Counted from the stretch's first letter, positions 22,123-33,700 are shown. The stretch: DNA of 64,000 bases from Rhizoclosmatium globosum (GCA_002104985.1 MCGO01000022.1:1-64000), one strand, 5' to 3'. Program-made: numbers and translations. Notes: generated by a model from the sequence alone, not told the origin.

Positions 22123-23069
22123 ATGAGCAACGAGATTCCAGTGGCGATATGGCCTGAGATCTACTTCGCATGTACAATCACTGCTCTATCAGCTTCAAGC
22201 TTGATAGGCGTCGTATATTTTGCCGTCGTTGTCGAGACACTGAAAATAGGTACACCACTGCAGTTCAGGACTGTCTTGACACCTTTCAATGTGTATCTTG
22301 CAAGCATGTTCACAGCCATGCCATTATGGGTATCTTTGCTTGCGAAACTGCTCTATTGTACTATTCAACGATAAATGGACGGGAAACATTAAACGTCGCC
22401 ATTATTTCATCTGCAAAGTCGATTTTCGACGCACTCTCCTTATACTCTTATCTAAAGTACAGTTGGCTTCGCGCTGAATCAATTGTAGACCAAGTATTCC
22501 CAAAGCTTTATTTATATGTCGTTGTGCTTGTGAAAGTCTCTCCATTTCTTTTCCTACTTGAAGTAGGAAGTCTCGCGGCAACGATTCCATTTTTCCAGAA
22601 AAAGGCTATTTTCAATAATCTAAAGCTGGTTTGTCAAGGAACAAGTGCGCTCATAGCGTTGATTATTATTTCAGTGGATATTGTTTGTCTTACTACATTT
22701 CAAAAGTTCCTTCACAAAACTAAACAAGAAAACGAAGCTGTTGATGAACGATTCAGAATAATATGCCGGCATGGAATTGCTGCAAATTGTCTCTGTCTAT
22801 TGTCATTCGTATTTTACGTGTTTTTTCTTTTCCTTGAATTAGAGCGATGGCTTCTTATCGTCTACGTTCATTTTTTCCTGATTTCCTTAATCCTGTTTCG
22901 TATGAAATGGGCTCTTCATGAAGAAAAGAAACGAAAAGGGATTGAAAGGAGCAGCAGGATTAAATCATTGAAAGAGCATTCTTTTGATGTATCAGTGACA
23001 ACGGATATTCGGAGTCAAACAAGAGACAAATCGTACAGAAAAGGTTCTATGAATTCGAGACAGGAATAA
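22123..23069 (+). CDS. family B seven-helix membrane protein B2 (one frame break)
   Basis: It starts MSNEIPVAIWPEIYFAC. There is one frame change near 22318, between LASMF and GIFACETALLYY; after it the frame is open for about 235 codons to the stop. Conserved blocks are YSYLKYSWLRAESIVDQVFP, CQGTSALIALIIISVDIVCL, ERFRIICRHGIA, LELERWLLIVYV and FRMKWALHEEKKRKGIERSS. The C-terminal tail is about 40 residues, rich in Ser, Arg and Lys, a possible phosphorylation region. Intergenic spacing to B1 is only 129 bp. There is no signal peptide; helix 1 starts at about residue 17. Confidence 0.8.
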
Positions 23070-23295
23070 AGAGTCGATAATTTAAAGCGTGGACACAATT
23101 CATCGTAACGCCTAGTCCTTTTTCTCTATTTTATAAGGTTACAATCGTAACCAAGATACCTATAGACACTTTCGAGACTTGACACTAGAAGCAAGGAAAA
23201 AAAAAGCCGTCTTAAGTCCATAAATAAACGCGTTCTGATCGAAGTTTGTTAGAATCCATAACAAGGAACTTGGATTGGGATTTACGAAAAACAAG

Positions 23296-24237
23296 ATGAG
23301 CAACGAGATACCCACAGCACTATGGCCCGAGATATACTATACGTGTACAATCACTGCTCTGTCTGTTTTCAGCCTGATGGGCGTCATATATTTTGCAGTC
23401 ATTGTTGAGACTCTGAAAATGGGTGCGCCTTTACAGTGGAAAACCGTTTTAACACCGTTCACTGGATTTCTCGTCGGTCTGATATTAGCAATCACCGGCG
23501 TCTTTGCGTGTGAAACGGCTATTCTATATACCCTGACAACGAACGGACGAGAGTCATTTCAAGACGCTCTCATTTTATCAGTCAAGTCAATTTTCGACGC
23601 ACTCTCCTTGTTTTCGTATCTTAAGTATAGCTGGCTCCGCGCTGAATCGATTGTGGATCAAGTTTTCCCAAAGCTTCATATCTATGTGATCGTGCTGATG
23701 AAAGTCTTTCCCATTTTTTTTGTAATTGAAATTGGGAGTATTTCGGCAGCGATTCCATTTTTCCAGAATAAGGCATTATTCAAGACATTAAGGCTGATTT
23801 GTCAAGGAACAATGCAGTGACGGCGTTAATAATAATTGCAGTGGATATTGTTTGTCTTGTTACATTCCAAAAATTTCTGCACAAAACAACACAGGACAAT
23901 CTTGAGGCTGTTGATGAAAGATTCAAGATAATATGTCGCCACGGAATTGTTTCTATATGGATCTGCTTGATATCGTTTGTTTTTTACGTGGTGTACCTTC
24001 TTGTTGAACAAGAGCGTTGGCTTATCCTCGTCTACACTGATTTTTTCCTCATTTTTTTGATTTTATTTCGAATGAAGTGGGCGCTTCACGAAGAAAAGAA
24101 ACGAAAAGGAATTGAACGAATCAGCAAGATCAAATCATTGAAGAACAGTCTTTTGTGAGGTCTGCGACGGTGAAGTTAAAAGCCAGACGAGAGAAAGATC
24201 GTTCAGGTCAGGTTCCGTTACTTCAAGACATGAATAA
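23296..24237 (+). CDS. family B seven-helix membrane protein B3 (two frame breaks)
   Basis: It starts MSNEIPTALWPEIYYTC. I chose the ATG at 23296 because it matches the B1 and B2 starts; a frame-compatible ATG lies 7 codons upstream. The frame is open to about 23813, where one base is missing in CAAGGAACAATGCA compared with B2 (CAAGGAACAAGTGCGC). It is then open to helix 7 (FRMKWALHEEKKRKGIERIS), and a second change near 24145 truncates the tail, which otherwise reads SQTRERSFRSGSVTSRHE. The TAA stop at 24235-24237 overlaps an AATAAA. Of the four copies, B3 and B2 are most alike. Confidence 0.8.
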
Positions 24238-24302
24238 AATCGCACGTCAACACTGATATTATTTTCCATGAATCAATCACAACATTGAACATAAATTCAC
24301 AA

Positions 24303-26265
24303 TCAAAGCTTCGCAGTCTCCCCTCCAACACGGACTGCACCTTTTGGCATATCCACAAAAGTCTTTGAACACCAAGTACCATGGAACCCATAAGGCAAAT
24401 GATGTCTCAACTTGATTCTCGCAATAGGTCCCTTCTCCACATGCTTCGCGTCAAGCACAACAAAGTCTGTCCGATGCTCTTTCGGAACATACACTTGAAC
24501 AACAACGTATCCATCATCCTCACTGTTTACATATCCAGTCGCCTCGGCACTCCCCTTTTCAATCTTGGCTTCCCAGTCGTAAGTATCTTTTGGCGCAAAG
24601 CAAGGCTCGCCAACGATTCCGTGTGATTTCCAGACAGTAGTAGAGCCAGCTGGGGAAGTAGGTCCAAGGGAGTCGTATTTGACGATATCCGTGAAAGGAA
24701 TACGACGGTTTGGATCAGTTGCGGACATGAGGTAAAGGTATCGACATGGAAGCCCATGACGACCTGGGTGGGAGACCGGAAACTCGCTGCTGCTCGATTC
24801 GACAACACGGTCCACAGATTTGGGGTAACTGGTGGGATCCAAAGGTGGGATACTGTTTGAGTTGAATGTAAGCTGATGTTCCATAAGGAATCCAGGTGCA
24901 ACGCTCGCATTCGAGAGCCTGATAATGCGTGATTAGTTGAACTAATAGAACCCATTACTCACCATACTCCATTCTCGAACTCCATAGTAAAATGTTCTCC
25001 AAGACAGAGGGCATTAAAAACGAGCTGAACAGTTCCATCAGGACTAGTTTTTTCTGACACGTTTCCGAAATGATAAATGTGGACGCGTCGAGTATCAAAC
25101 TGACGAATCTGATCCTTTTTCTTTGGATCTCTGGGGATGACAACAAAACGAGATGGAAGCTAAAGAATATTGAGCTTTTGAGGACGGAAGTTCAGCAAAG
25201 AGACTTACGTCAGGGTAATGCTTCATAGTCTCACCAGGAGAAGCCAATCCAAGAGTAATTTTGAAAAAGAGCGAAGCAGTCAATTTAACAAACGGGGTCA
25301 TGTGAAGAATGTAGTAGTTCTCAGTCAAAAGGAAGTCGTGAGAATAGTTAAGACCTGGAATATTATGGCGCTGTGTCTGAATCAAGCGCCAGGCTTCATC
25401 GTATTCGTTCATAACAAGAAGTGGAGGTTGGGCAGCACGGACAGTACCAGGAACAGCTGGAATCTCTGGTTTCAAAGAGAGAGTCACAAGCGTACGGTTG
25501 ATTGGATCGACACGGAAGTGAGCTGCAAATGATTTTACAGGAAGCGTTTTTCCAAGGTCGTCAGGGCCAGAGTGTTGAGAGTGAATGGATCCAACGAATG
25601 AGGGAGGAACGTCTCGTAACAAGAGAGGAGCTTTCCGCCCCAATAATATACGTTGGTATTGGAGGGGTCGCGTAAAGGGCCAAGCGTAAGTCCCGAGGCG
25701 GTAGCATACCCTTTGCGAGTGCCCAAGAATCCTTGCTGTTGATTTCCGCCTTACAATATTGTTAGAGAAGACTCTTCAATAAAATGTATTAATTTTTACA
25801 TTTGATGTTCCCATTTGACCCCGAAAGAGAAACGCGCGATGGATTTGTTCTTGGTGGTGCTGCCAAGTGTCAACAAACTTGCTGCGGAAGTGAACGCGGC
25901 CATTTGAGAACTGGAGCGCGCAAATCATTCTATTTATAGATTGAGTATCAGTTTGAATCAATGCATTCAACATGGCTCCACCCACCCGTCACCGTCAATT
26001 GGATGTTTGAGTGGCGTTCCATACACGTCACTGAGCCCAGGCCCTATTCGCAATAGTGAATAAGCTAATATATAACTTAGACGTTGGTAAGTTTAAGATA
26101 CGAACCATTGCGAAAGAAGGTTCCATTGAGGTCCTTTGGGATTTGTCCCTCAATATCTGCCTCGGGAATCCAGTACTCGACTTCTCTTGTCATGCTTTCC
26201 CATCCTCGGGCCGCGGCTTTGAGCTTCGCTTCGTTGGTTTCGGTTGGTGGGTGGCTGGGTGCCAT
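24303..26265 (-). CDS. carotenoid-cleavage oxygenase (RPE65/CCD family)
   Basis: A non-haem iron dioxygenase of the carotenoid-cleavage family, which splits a polyene double bond to give apocarotenoids such as retinal. It starts MAPSHPPTETNEAKLK, with GQIPKDLNGTFFRNG near the N-terminus as in the family. The four iron-binding histidines are recognisable: AAHFRVDPINRTL, NYSHDFLLTENYY, RRVHIYHFGN and PYGFHGTWCSK near the C-terminus. At least five exons can be followed, with joints near 25150-25205, 24925-24960 and 25750-25800. The chain ends VGGETAKL. It lies between family B genes B3 (convergent) and B4 (divergent, 145 bp between starts). Whether the product is retinal is not told by the sequence. 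Confidence 0.88.
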
Positions 26266-26410
26266 GTGTTGGTTTTGGGGGTTTTGGTGGAATAAAATGC
26301 TTTGCCCTCTTTTTCTCAAGTTGAATTATTGAGGACAAAGGCTGTTGCTGTGAAAAGAATCGGCACGTATTGTTGGCGATCTTCCCAGTTTTTCAAGGTT
26401 CCAATCCAAA

Positions 26411-27294
26411 ATGAGTTCTGAACCACCCGAAACGCGCTGGCCTCTTATTTATTTCGCAACAACGATGGCTGTCATCTCGAGTCTTAGCTTAATCGGTCTT
26501 TGTTTCTTCACATTTTACGTGGAATCGTTGAGAACTTTCAAGGCCGTCTTTAATCCATTCACCCTACATCTTGTTTTGATGATAATAGGAAATATCGGAA
26601 CTTTCGCCTGTGAAACTACTGTATTATACATTTTGACACGGGGGAAAATCGTTTGCAAGACGCGATCGCGACGTGTGTGAAACTGTTGTGTGAAACCCTT
26701 TGCGAATACTCTTATCTTCAGTACAGCTGGCTCAGATCAGAATCAATCGTGGACCAAATATTTCCAACTATTCATCCTTCTCTTGTCAGGTCATGAATAT
26801 TGCACCCTTCCTATTCTTGTTTCAAACTGGGATCATCATCGCGGTTCTCCCTTTTTACAACGATGCAGCGCTATTTCTCATTCTGAAACGCGTTTGTCAA
26901 ACCTGCAGCGCCTGGTTTCATCCGTTCTCGTTTTATTGACGTAATTTGCTTGGTTACATTCAAAAGTATATCAAAAACACGCAATCTCGGTACCATTGAC
27001 AGGCGCTTCCTTATCATGCACAACATGGAATCTTTCAGTAATCGGAGCAATGATAACTTATGCTCTATACCCTGTATGTTTTTCTAAGCTTGAGCGATAT
27101 GTATTGCGGTGTATACATTGATGTTGGAGTGGCGCTTGTTTGTTTTCCATGAAGTGGCTCTGTCAAAGAAAAGCCACAAAGAAATGAAACGATTGACCAA
27201 AATTCAGTCACTAGCAAGACCCACTGGAAGCGTTGGAACCAGAAGAGCAAGTACACCAGTAAGGGAAGTGGTGAAAGTCGACGCGGTTCTGTAG
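26411..27294 (+). CDS. family B seven-helix membrane protein B4 (diverged, broken)
   Basis: This is the most distant family B copy: MSSEPPETRWPLIYFATTMA, then helix 1, TFACETTVLYILTRG, then after a frame change SYLQYSWLRSESIVDQIFP, PFLFLFQTGIIIAVLPFY and a tail ending REVVKVDAVL. At least four frame changes lie between 26650 and 27160. The landmark W-LRSESIVDQ-FP is retained. It is separated from B1-B3 by the carotenoid oxygenase and shares a 145-bp bidirectional promoter with it. It may be a pseudogene; the helix 5-7 part is poorer than in the others. Confidence 0.65.
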
Positions 27295-27341
27295 TTCAAC
27301 CGGCCGCCTTATGATAAGAATGAAAGGACACAGAAGGGCAT

Positions 27342-27881
27342 TTATTTTTGAGCATCCAACCTTCCTTCTCCGCAAAATAGCATCATTTGTAATCTTAAGT
27401 AAGACTGCGAAATCATAATAAATACGATGTGCATTAGCAGTAAAAGCGTACCTGCATATAAAGCATCACAACACCCATAGCCGTAAACGCGATAGTCCCA
27501 GAGCCCTGCCTATGTTCACGCTCTGACATTTTCCCCGTCAATTGAGAAATGATTGAGGCAATAAGAGAGATCCAGACGGACTGTTTGTTTCGAAAGACTA
27601 AAACAACACATCAGATCGAAGCTGTCAAAGATCCAGTCAAAACAAACGAACCCAATCCAACAAACGCTCCAAGAAGAGAAATGAGGCCAAAAGCATCTGG
27701 ATCGGCGTCTTCGGACGAGACCTTTGGTTGTTTGTAGGGAATGACATCTGGGTTTGGGTGAGGTGGTTATTGAGGCTGTTTAGCTATTGAAGGGTGCGGT
27801 GATGGGTGCACAGCTTCTCTCAAATTGTGCTGGAAGAGCGTTCTCACCCTGAGGCCGTCTGGGGTCTGTTGTACGTCGCAT
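27342..27881 (-). CDS. Asterix/PAT10-like ER membrane protein (UPF0139 family)
   Basis: A small four-exon gene missed by simple frame searching. Exon 1 (27881-27848) reads MRRTTDPRRPQ. Exon 2 (27747-27652) reads DVIPYKQPKVSS...DPDAFGLISLLGAFVGL. Exon 3 (27597-27452) reads RNKQSVWISLIASIISQLTG then GTIAFTAMGVVMLYMQ. The last exon ends at 27342, or the chain may stop a few codons into the preceding intron. DPRRP near the start, the DPDxxG...LLG helix and the final VVMxYxQ helix match Asterix, a subunit of the PAT complex that helps insert multi-pass membrane proteins in the ER. The second intron uses an unusual GTTCGT donor. Confidence 0.8.
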
Positions 27882-28258
27882 CTTTGTTTAAGTTTATTTG
27901 TTTTCTTTCATCAATTCTTCAACAACTTGATCAATCCTTTTCCTGGCCATTCATTAATTTTGTTCAATGTCCCAAGTCCAGCTCTTTCAATCTACTTGCC
28001 ACTTGTGTGGGCGTCACGGCTTCTTTAATCGGCTCCTGAACGACTTTAGAAGTTCGAAGAGATGGTGGAGATGCACATATTGCTGCAAGAGACGTCTGTG
28101 GATGTAATGGAGTATGGATTCCAGTTGATTGCAGAGAAGTTCCTCGCCTAGGCGCAGTATGGATTCCAGTGCTCGTAACATAGGTATAAATTGAATTTGC
28201 TTCATCTTTATGGTTGATGCATAGCTGTAAGTCTCTGAAGTTTGTAAAGGTATTTAAG
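27882..28258. other. gap between Asterix and carbonic anhydrase genes
   Basis: A minus-strand open stretch of about 100 codons (27964-28260) reads SLRTSKVVQEPIKEAV and includes an imperfect duplication (STGIHTAP, STGIHTPL) coming from two copies of AGTATGGATTCCAGT. It may be a lost exon of the carbonic anhydrase tail or non-coding; I cannot support a gene. Confidence 0.35.
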
Positions 28259-29180
28259 TTAATTGGGTTTGATGGTGAAAACACTCAACTCCAAAATTCC
28301 GTCGCTTAATCGGTACACCCATCCATGCAGACTGATGCTTTGCCCACGTGCCCAGGCATTTTGAACGATTGTGGTGTGACTCAAGTTGTGGATAGATTTG
28401 GCAACATTGAGTTCAACTAAACATCAAGACGTTCTGCGTTGTTGGGTAAAGTGTTCATTTGCGTCTCATTGGCGCTGTAAATGTCTTTGATATTTCTTAA
28501 CCTATCAAAAGCTAAGTGATCGTTGAACGGAGGGAATAAACACCAACCAATTGTCAATGAGGCCATATTGCCGATTCGACATAGCTGATGCACAACCACC
28601 ACAATTATAGTGTCCTTCATGTCAATGTCAGCATCATATTAAGTCCCATTTATGGGATTACTTACCACAAACGACAATATGCTTCACTTTCAGAATATCC
28701 ACGGCGTACTGAAGCACAGACAACATCGATAAGTCAGTATGCACAACCACATTCGCGATGTTTCTGTGAACAAACAAATCACCAGGACCTAGACCACAGA
28801 TATTTTCAGCTGGAACTCGTGCATCACTGCATCCAATCCAAAGAATCTCAGGTGCTTGCTTTTTTTCTAGTTTTTCAAAGAGGCCCGGGTTTGTGTCGCG
28901 TTGGAGTTTCGCCCTTTTAGATGGGAAAGATTAGCTGATTAAGGAAGACTTACGGTGAAATAGTTAAAACATACCAGTCCTTGTTATTTTGGAGAACGTC
29001 GGAAAGCGTGTCATCGTGTGTGGGGTTTGGTGAAAGTGGTGTTGCAGATGTAACCTGTGGACTAACGGGCGAGCCAGCCGTAAAGCTTGTTTGGACAGGT
29101 AACGGAATCGATTTTGCAGCTGTTAATTGGGCATCAACTCCGTCGACTACGGTGGAAGGTGATGCTGAGTTGGACGCCAT
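28259..29180 (-). CDS. beta-carbonic anhydrase
   Basis: This zinc enzyme interconverts CO2 and bicarbonate. Exon 1 starts [14 protein letters not shown] and ends LTISP. An intron (GTAAGT to TAAAAG) joins it to [20 protein letters not shown]. The zinc site is complete: [16 protein letters not shown] gives the Cys and the CxDxR dyad, and [11 protein letters not shown], after a second intron of about 50 nt, gives the His and second Cys. [13 protein letters not shown] is the usual second conserved block, and the end [20 protein letters not shown] matches the family C-terminus. The frame is intact across the joints. The N-terminal 70 residues are low-complexity and might carry targeting information. 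No upstream partner gene is implied. Confidence 0.9.
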
Positions 29181-29252
29181 TGTTTCGTTTCAAGTTCAAA
29201 ATGAATCATAAACCCAACAATCATGTGGAGATTTTTTATCACGCCAATACAT

Positions 29253-30741
29253 TTATTGGGACATAGACACATCGAATAATGCATAAACAGGTTTGTGATC
29301 TGATCCTTGAGCCCCCAATTCACATCCATATTCTTCACAAGTCACTCTTCTGTTTTTGTTCGCACCGAGCTTCTCTCTCCAGAGAATTCTGTCTGTCCAA
29401 GAGGGAATACGCGACTTTTTACTCGTATCATAGACGTTTACAGGTTCATCAACCCGAACGTCAACCTGGCTTGCTTTCTTTTTACGCCAACCACGTTTCG
29501 AATCTGTAGTATCAAATTTATACGTAGGCGGAAATGAGATTGGGTGCTCTTGAAATCCGTAAAGTACTTTCCCAGACTTCATTTCTTTCGATAATTGGTC
29601 GTTCGACAATAAGATCTGAAATCAAAGTAAATAAAAACAGAAACGCGATATTTAGTTGCTTACTTGCTGCTCTTTCGAGAAAGTAAAACGTCCACAACAC
29701 GTCTCGTTCCATTAACACGATAATTCAAGTCTCCAAACCAAAACAACACCTCCTCATCTTGACTTTTCCCCCCATCCACATGCAAGAGATGCTTTTTTAT
29801 CACGGTACTTAGTTTCAAGTAGTCTTTTCGTCGTTCATCGACTTTTCTTGATGAGCACTGAAATGGCAGTTCACAAACAGAAGCCGTGTTCCTCGAAAAT
29901 CCAGGCGAATGTATGTGGCACCTTTGTTTCCAAGTATCCTGTTAATGATCGATTTTGTTGCAGTCCCAGTTATAACTTGAAGGCCTGTTACTGTCCTGAT
30001 CAACCACAGAAGCATCGAATTCTAGTTACCTGCCACCATCCACCAAGCCGCCAACAACACCAAACTTAAACTTCCCATCCTCACAACTCGAATCAATCTG
30101 TAGCCGCTCTCTTCATACTCTTTGACGCAGGCATCGAGCCAACTTTTGAATAGTCTTGTGTGTCGTGCTTCTTGACAACCAATCGCGATTATATTATACG
30201 GAGACGCCCTTTCCTGCTTCAAAGTCTCTTCTGAACTAGCTATGTCTGCATTTATCGGGTGATCGCTTGTTTCAGATTTAGGCAGATGTGTGAATGGAAA
30301 AGTATAATTTCGAGGGACCTTTCCAGCTGTCAGAACATTGAACTTTTATGATTGAAGCTAACCTTTCCATTTAGATTCCATGTTCCAATAAAGACTTTAA
30401 GAGCAGAGATTGGATGTGGTTGTGTCCAAGTGCGATCTGAGACTTCAAGGGTTATGATCTGAGCTTCATGTCATAGTGCGACTCACCACATACGGATATC
30501 CGTGGTGGGGTTTTCGATATTGAGTGTGTTTCGCATGTATCGGAAGGATGAACTCTCCTTGCTGATGATGCGCTCATTTGGAACCTGAATTGTCACTTCA
30601 CATATGTTGATCTTATTCCACCTTTTTTTGATTCCAGCGGCCAGAAGACACAACTTCGGGAGGTTTGGGCTTGGAGGATGGCTGACGTACCTGGTCGAAT
30701 TTCATATCCATCTCTCCACCCCAAATTCTCCGAAACCACAT
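29253..30741 (-). CDS. inositol polyphosphate 5-phosphatase
   Basis: This enzyme removes the 5-phosphate from inositol lipids or soluble inositol phosphates. Motifs in order are VFIGTWNLNGK, IIAIGCQEARHTRLF, LGNKGATYIRLDF with LLFVNCHFSAHQ, LFWFGDLNYRV, FPPTYKFDTTDS, SRIPSWTDRILW and GSDHKPVYALFDV near the end. These cover the catalytic DNase-I-like fold. I start at the ATG of 30741 (MWFRRIWGGEMDMKFDQ), joined over an intron to VPNERIISKESSSFRYMRN. Six or more exons follow. There is no SAC, SH2 or RhoGAP part, so it is a short, catalytic-domain-only type. It is divergent from family A gene A7 with only 47 bp between the start codons. Confidence 0.87.
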
Positions 30742-30788
30742 AAAAAGGCACAACGCGAAGCTGCAAAAAGAATCCCAACAACTCAAAA

Positions 30789-33700
30789 ATGTATTTAACT
30801 TGACCTACATCGGTAGCTCCTTCGAGCGATTTTCCCCAACTTCAGCACCTGTGTCGGCTCAGTACCAATGCCGAATGCAAGAATGTTGCAGTGTCTTGCC
30901 TTCTCGCTCCCACAGACGTTCATAGCTCCAAACTATGAATCCAAACTTGGTGGTCCATTGCAAACTCAGATGCATTTCACGGATACAAGCAGCGTCTGTG
31001 GTGACCCCGACTTTCTTTCGCGTGTAAAGACCGTTTATGGGGCTTCCGTCTCTTCAGGGTCGCCATTCTCAATTAGTACTGTGTTTTCAAATTCAAATTC
31101 ACAGGATGTTCCGCATTTTTTGGATTCGGTCTTGGACTCTCGTTAAGCGTGGTGGCCTCAGTAACCCGTTTTGCTCTTTATCTTGGATTTCGACAACGGT
31201 TCAAACTCCCGGTCCATATATTTTGGACTACAATAATCCTGTTTGTGGATCGAAGGTAGGGAAGCCGAAAGCGTTCACCCAACAAAAAAAATCAATCCAC
31301 CACCACCACCACCCACCCAACCCAAAGAACTCACAAGATGGGCGGGACAGTACTGCCAAGCACGGAATGAATGTAAGTCGAGCATTCGAAAAACTCTTTG
31401 AAGTAACTCGAAATGCTTCAGGACAGCAGACGGAGACACACCATCTCGCAACAAGGGCTCCAGAACCTCATAGCTGCATCGAAAACTCGGTCTACTGGCA
31501 GCAGCAAATACGTTCCAGACAGCCGTGTTTACGCAACTCCACAAGCTCCCCTGCAGATTGGACAGTCACCATCTACCAGCTCCCGCCTTTTAAGTGCTAC
31601 ACAGGGACTCAATGGACCAACGGCAAACCGTCTCAGTTGCGATGAATGCAACAAACATCTCCTGCCAGCACTGTTGACCATTGTGGGATCCTTTCGCTAC
31701 TGTGATGCTTGTAAGCCAGCTGCCAATTCTGAGAACTGTAGTCAGCCTGCGTCTGAAACATACGATCAAGCTCGTCTCTGTCGTGGTTGCTTTATTCGCG
31801 CTTCTAGATCAGGAGTTGGTATGTTGTGTTTGTTGAAGCCATTTGAAACTAACTCACTTCAAGGATCCAATGGACCTCAAACCACACATCAAAATATTCC
31901 AAATATGATGGATCAACGGTTTCACGAGCAAGAACGCCTCCGTAATCAAGCCTTAAGTGATTCAATGGTGTTCGATCTTCTGCTGTACCTGCTGCAACTG
32001 TGTCCCGAATGCTCCGATACACCTTCGAGATTGTGGCATATAAAGCTGTGAAGTCTAAGTCTACAAATGGTTTTGTCTATACTGAAGTCAAGAATCTCAT
32101 CCAAGAAAAGATGGAGTTTTCTGATACTACAACTTTTCGTGAATTGGCGGCATTCCTTACGTCTCCACAATGTGAACGGATCAACAAAGTGTATGCCACA
32201 GTTGAACACGAGACAGCCAGCACTGAAATCTACACCATGAAGGGCAACAATCCTGGTGCTGAGCTTAATGCATCCAGTTTGATCCACAAACATCTTCCAC
32301 ACCACACGCCAAAGCTACCAAAGAAGAAAGCCACTGCCCCAGTTGCAAGAGTAAGTTCAAATTTTGTATGATTTTGACATCCATCTAATTAAAGTGAAGG
32401 TTGCCGTTGTTTTTGTTTCCAAGCAACGATTGGTGGATTCTGAGGAAGACGAAGAGTTTGCAATCCATACCAGTTCTCGCCGCAAGGTTTCTCGCCAACG
32501 TCCTGAAGTTGAACGCTCTCGCTCACTGCCCACTGGCTCAAGTGCCGTCAGAATGGTTGGTCGTGTTCCGCGTTATGTCCACGCCTCTGTCCAACAGCCT
32601 TGCCGGGATGGTGATGAAATCAATTTTCAAGATATTGGAACTGTCTATCTCACGATTGATGCCAATGTGGTTGGGACTGGGTCTACGCGGGTTTGCCATC
32701 GGGTGAGCATTGCACCTGGAACTTCAGGAGTGGAAACGCCAAAAGTAATTAGGGATGTTCCATCTTGGGTTGTCAAGATGCAAAGACGAGACATTGTTTT
32801 GCAAACTCCAGAACATGTTGGTCAACAGAGTTACTGCCAACAGCAGCTCTACGCCCACGACTTTATTACTCAGTGCTTGGAGACATATGATTGTTTGAAA
32901 GATCATTGTGAGTTGCTATTCTGAAGATCCACACAGGCCTGACAGAATAGAGCAGTATGATTTCCATCAGTGTCAGCTTCATTATCTTCAATCTCGAAAT
33001 CGTTGCCTTCAAGCTTGTACAGTAGTGATTCAGGCCAAGCACAACTGCAACCATCGCAGTCTGTCTCATTCAATTCAGAGACTCCAAACACTTGCTCCTC
33101 CTCATGAACATGTTGCGGATCGTGAATTTCGATACATGCCCTACAGAAGTGCATTTCACTGTTGATGCTTTCGAAATTAAGGCCGCTGCCAGTAGCTCCA
33201 CAAGCAGAGCATGTCAACTTGAGTTCAGCCTTTGCAATACACCCAAAGCAATATGGATGTTGTGCCATGATTTCGGGATCTGGGAGGCGGCGGGAATCGG
33301 ATTCATTGCATATGGTGCATTGGGTCATTGTGTAGAGAGAAAATTTTATTGGGTGAACGCTTTCGGCTTCCCTACGAAGGCGCCAAACCTCACTGATTTC
33401 TCTGACAATATGAGTCTTATTCTTGGAGTCGCAGACGTGGATTCTGATGGAAACATCTCGTTTCAAGGCGGAAACTACTCTGACGTCTTCTCTGGAGCAT
33501 ATGGCCTCGACAACTCGGCAGTTACATATCAAATGGAGTCTGATGCTGCATTTAGAATCTGGGTTTCATCCAACCAAGCATCTCTTTCTGCTGACAACTC
33601 CTGTGTTTACAAGTACCTTGCCTGGCAGCGATCCATTTCGTTTCATAAGTTCACACTCGTCCGTTATAGTATTGGAGAGCAAACTCTCTTAGATGGGATG

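Larger units (their letters stand above)
31256..33375. mobile_element. TIR element of 2,120 bp inserted in A7, spliceable as an intron
   Basis: The ends are 27-bp perfect inverted repeats (31256-31282 and 33349-33375, beginning GTAGGGAAGCCGAAAGCGTT), extended by a few A/T matches after one mismatch. GAAG flanks both sides, and deleting one GAAG plus the element restores the uninterrupted family A sequence GSKAP. The left end begins GT in the context AAG|GTAGGG. The right-hand GAAG supplies an AG acceptor after a pyrimidine-rich TTTCGGCTTCCCTAC. Splicing GT (31256) to AG (33379) joins AAG to GCG in phase. The element carries two tail-to-tail genes. No known transposase signature (DDE or Tn-type) is recognised, so it is either non-autonomous or of a type I cannot name. 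Confidence 0.85.

Noticed and set aside
21073..27294. Calling family B opsins because of the neighbouring carotenoid oxygenase
   Set aside because: No lysine in the expected middle position of helix 7 and no known opsin motifs; the only helix-7 lysine is at its cytoplasmic-type end (RMKWAL).
31256..33379. Reading the 31.3-33.4 kb stretch as an ordinary long intron
   Set aside because: Other introns here are about 45-100 nt; this one has 27-bp perfect inverted ends, a target duplication and two genes, and no paralog has an intron at that point.
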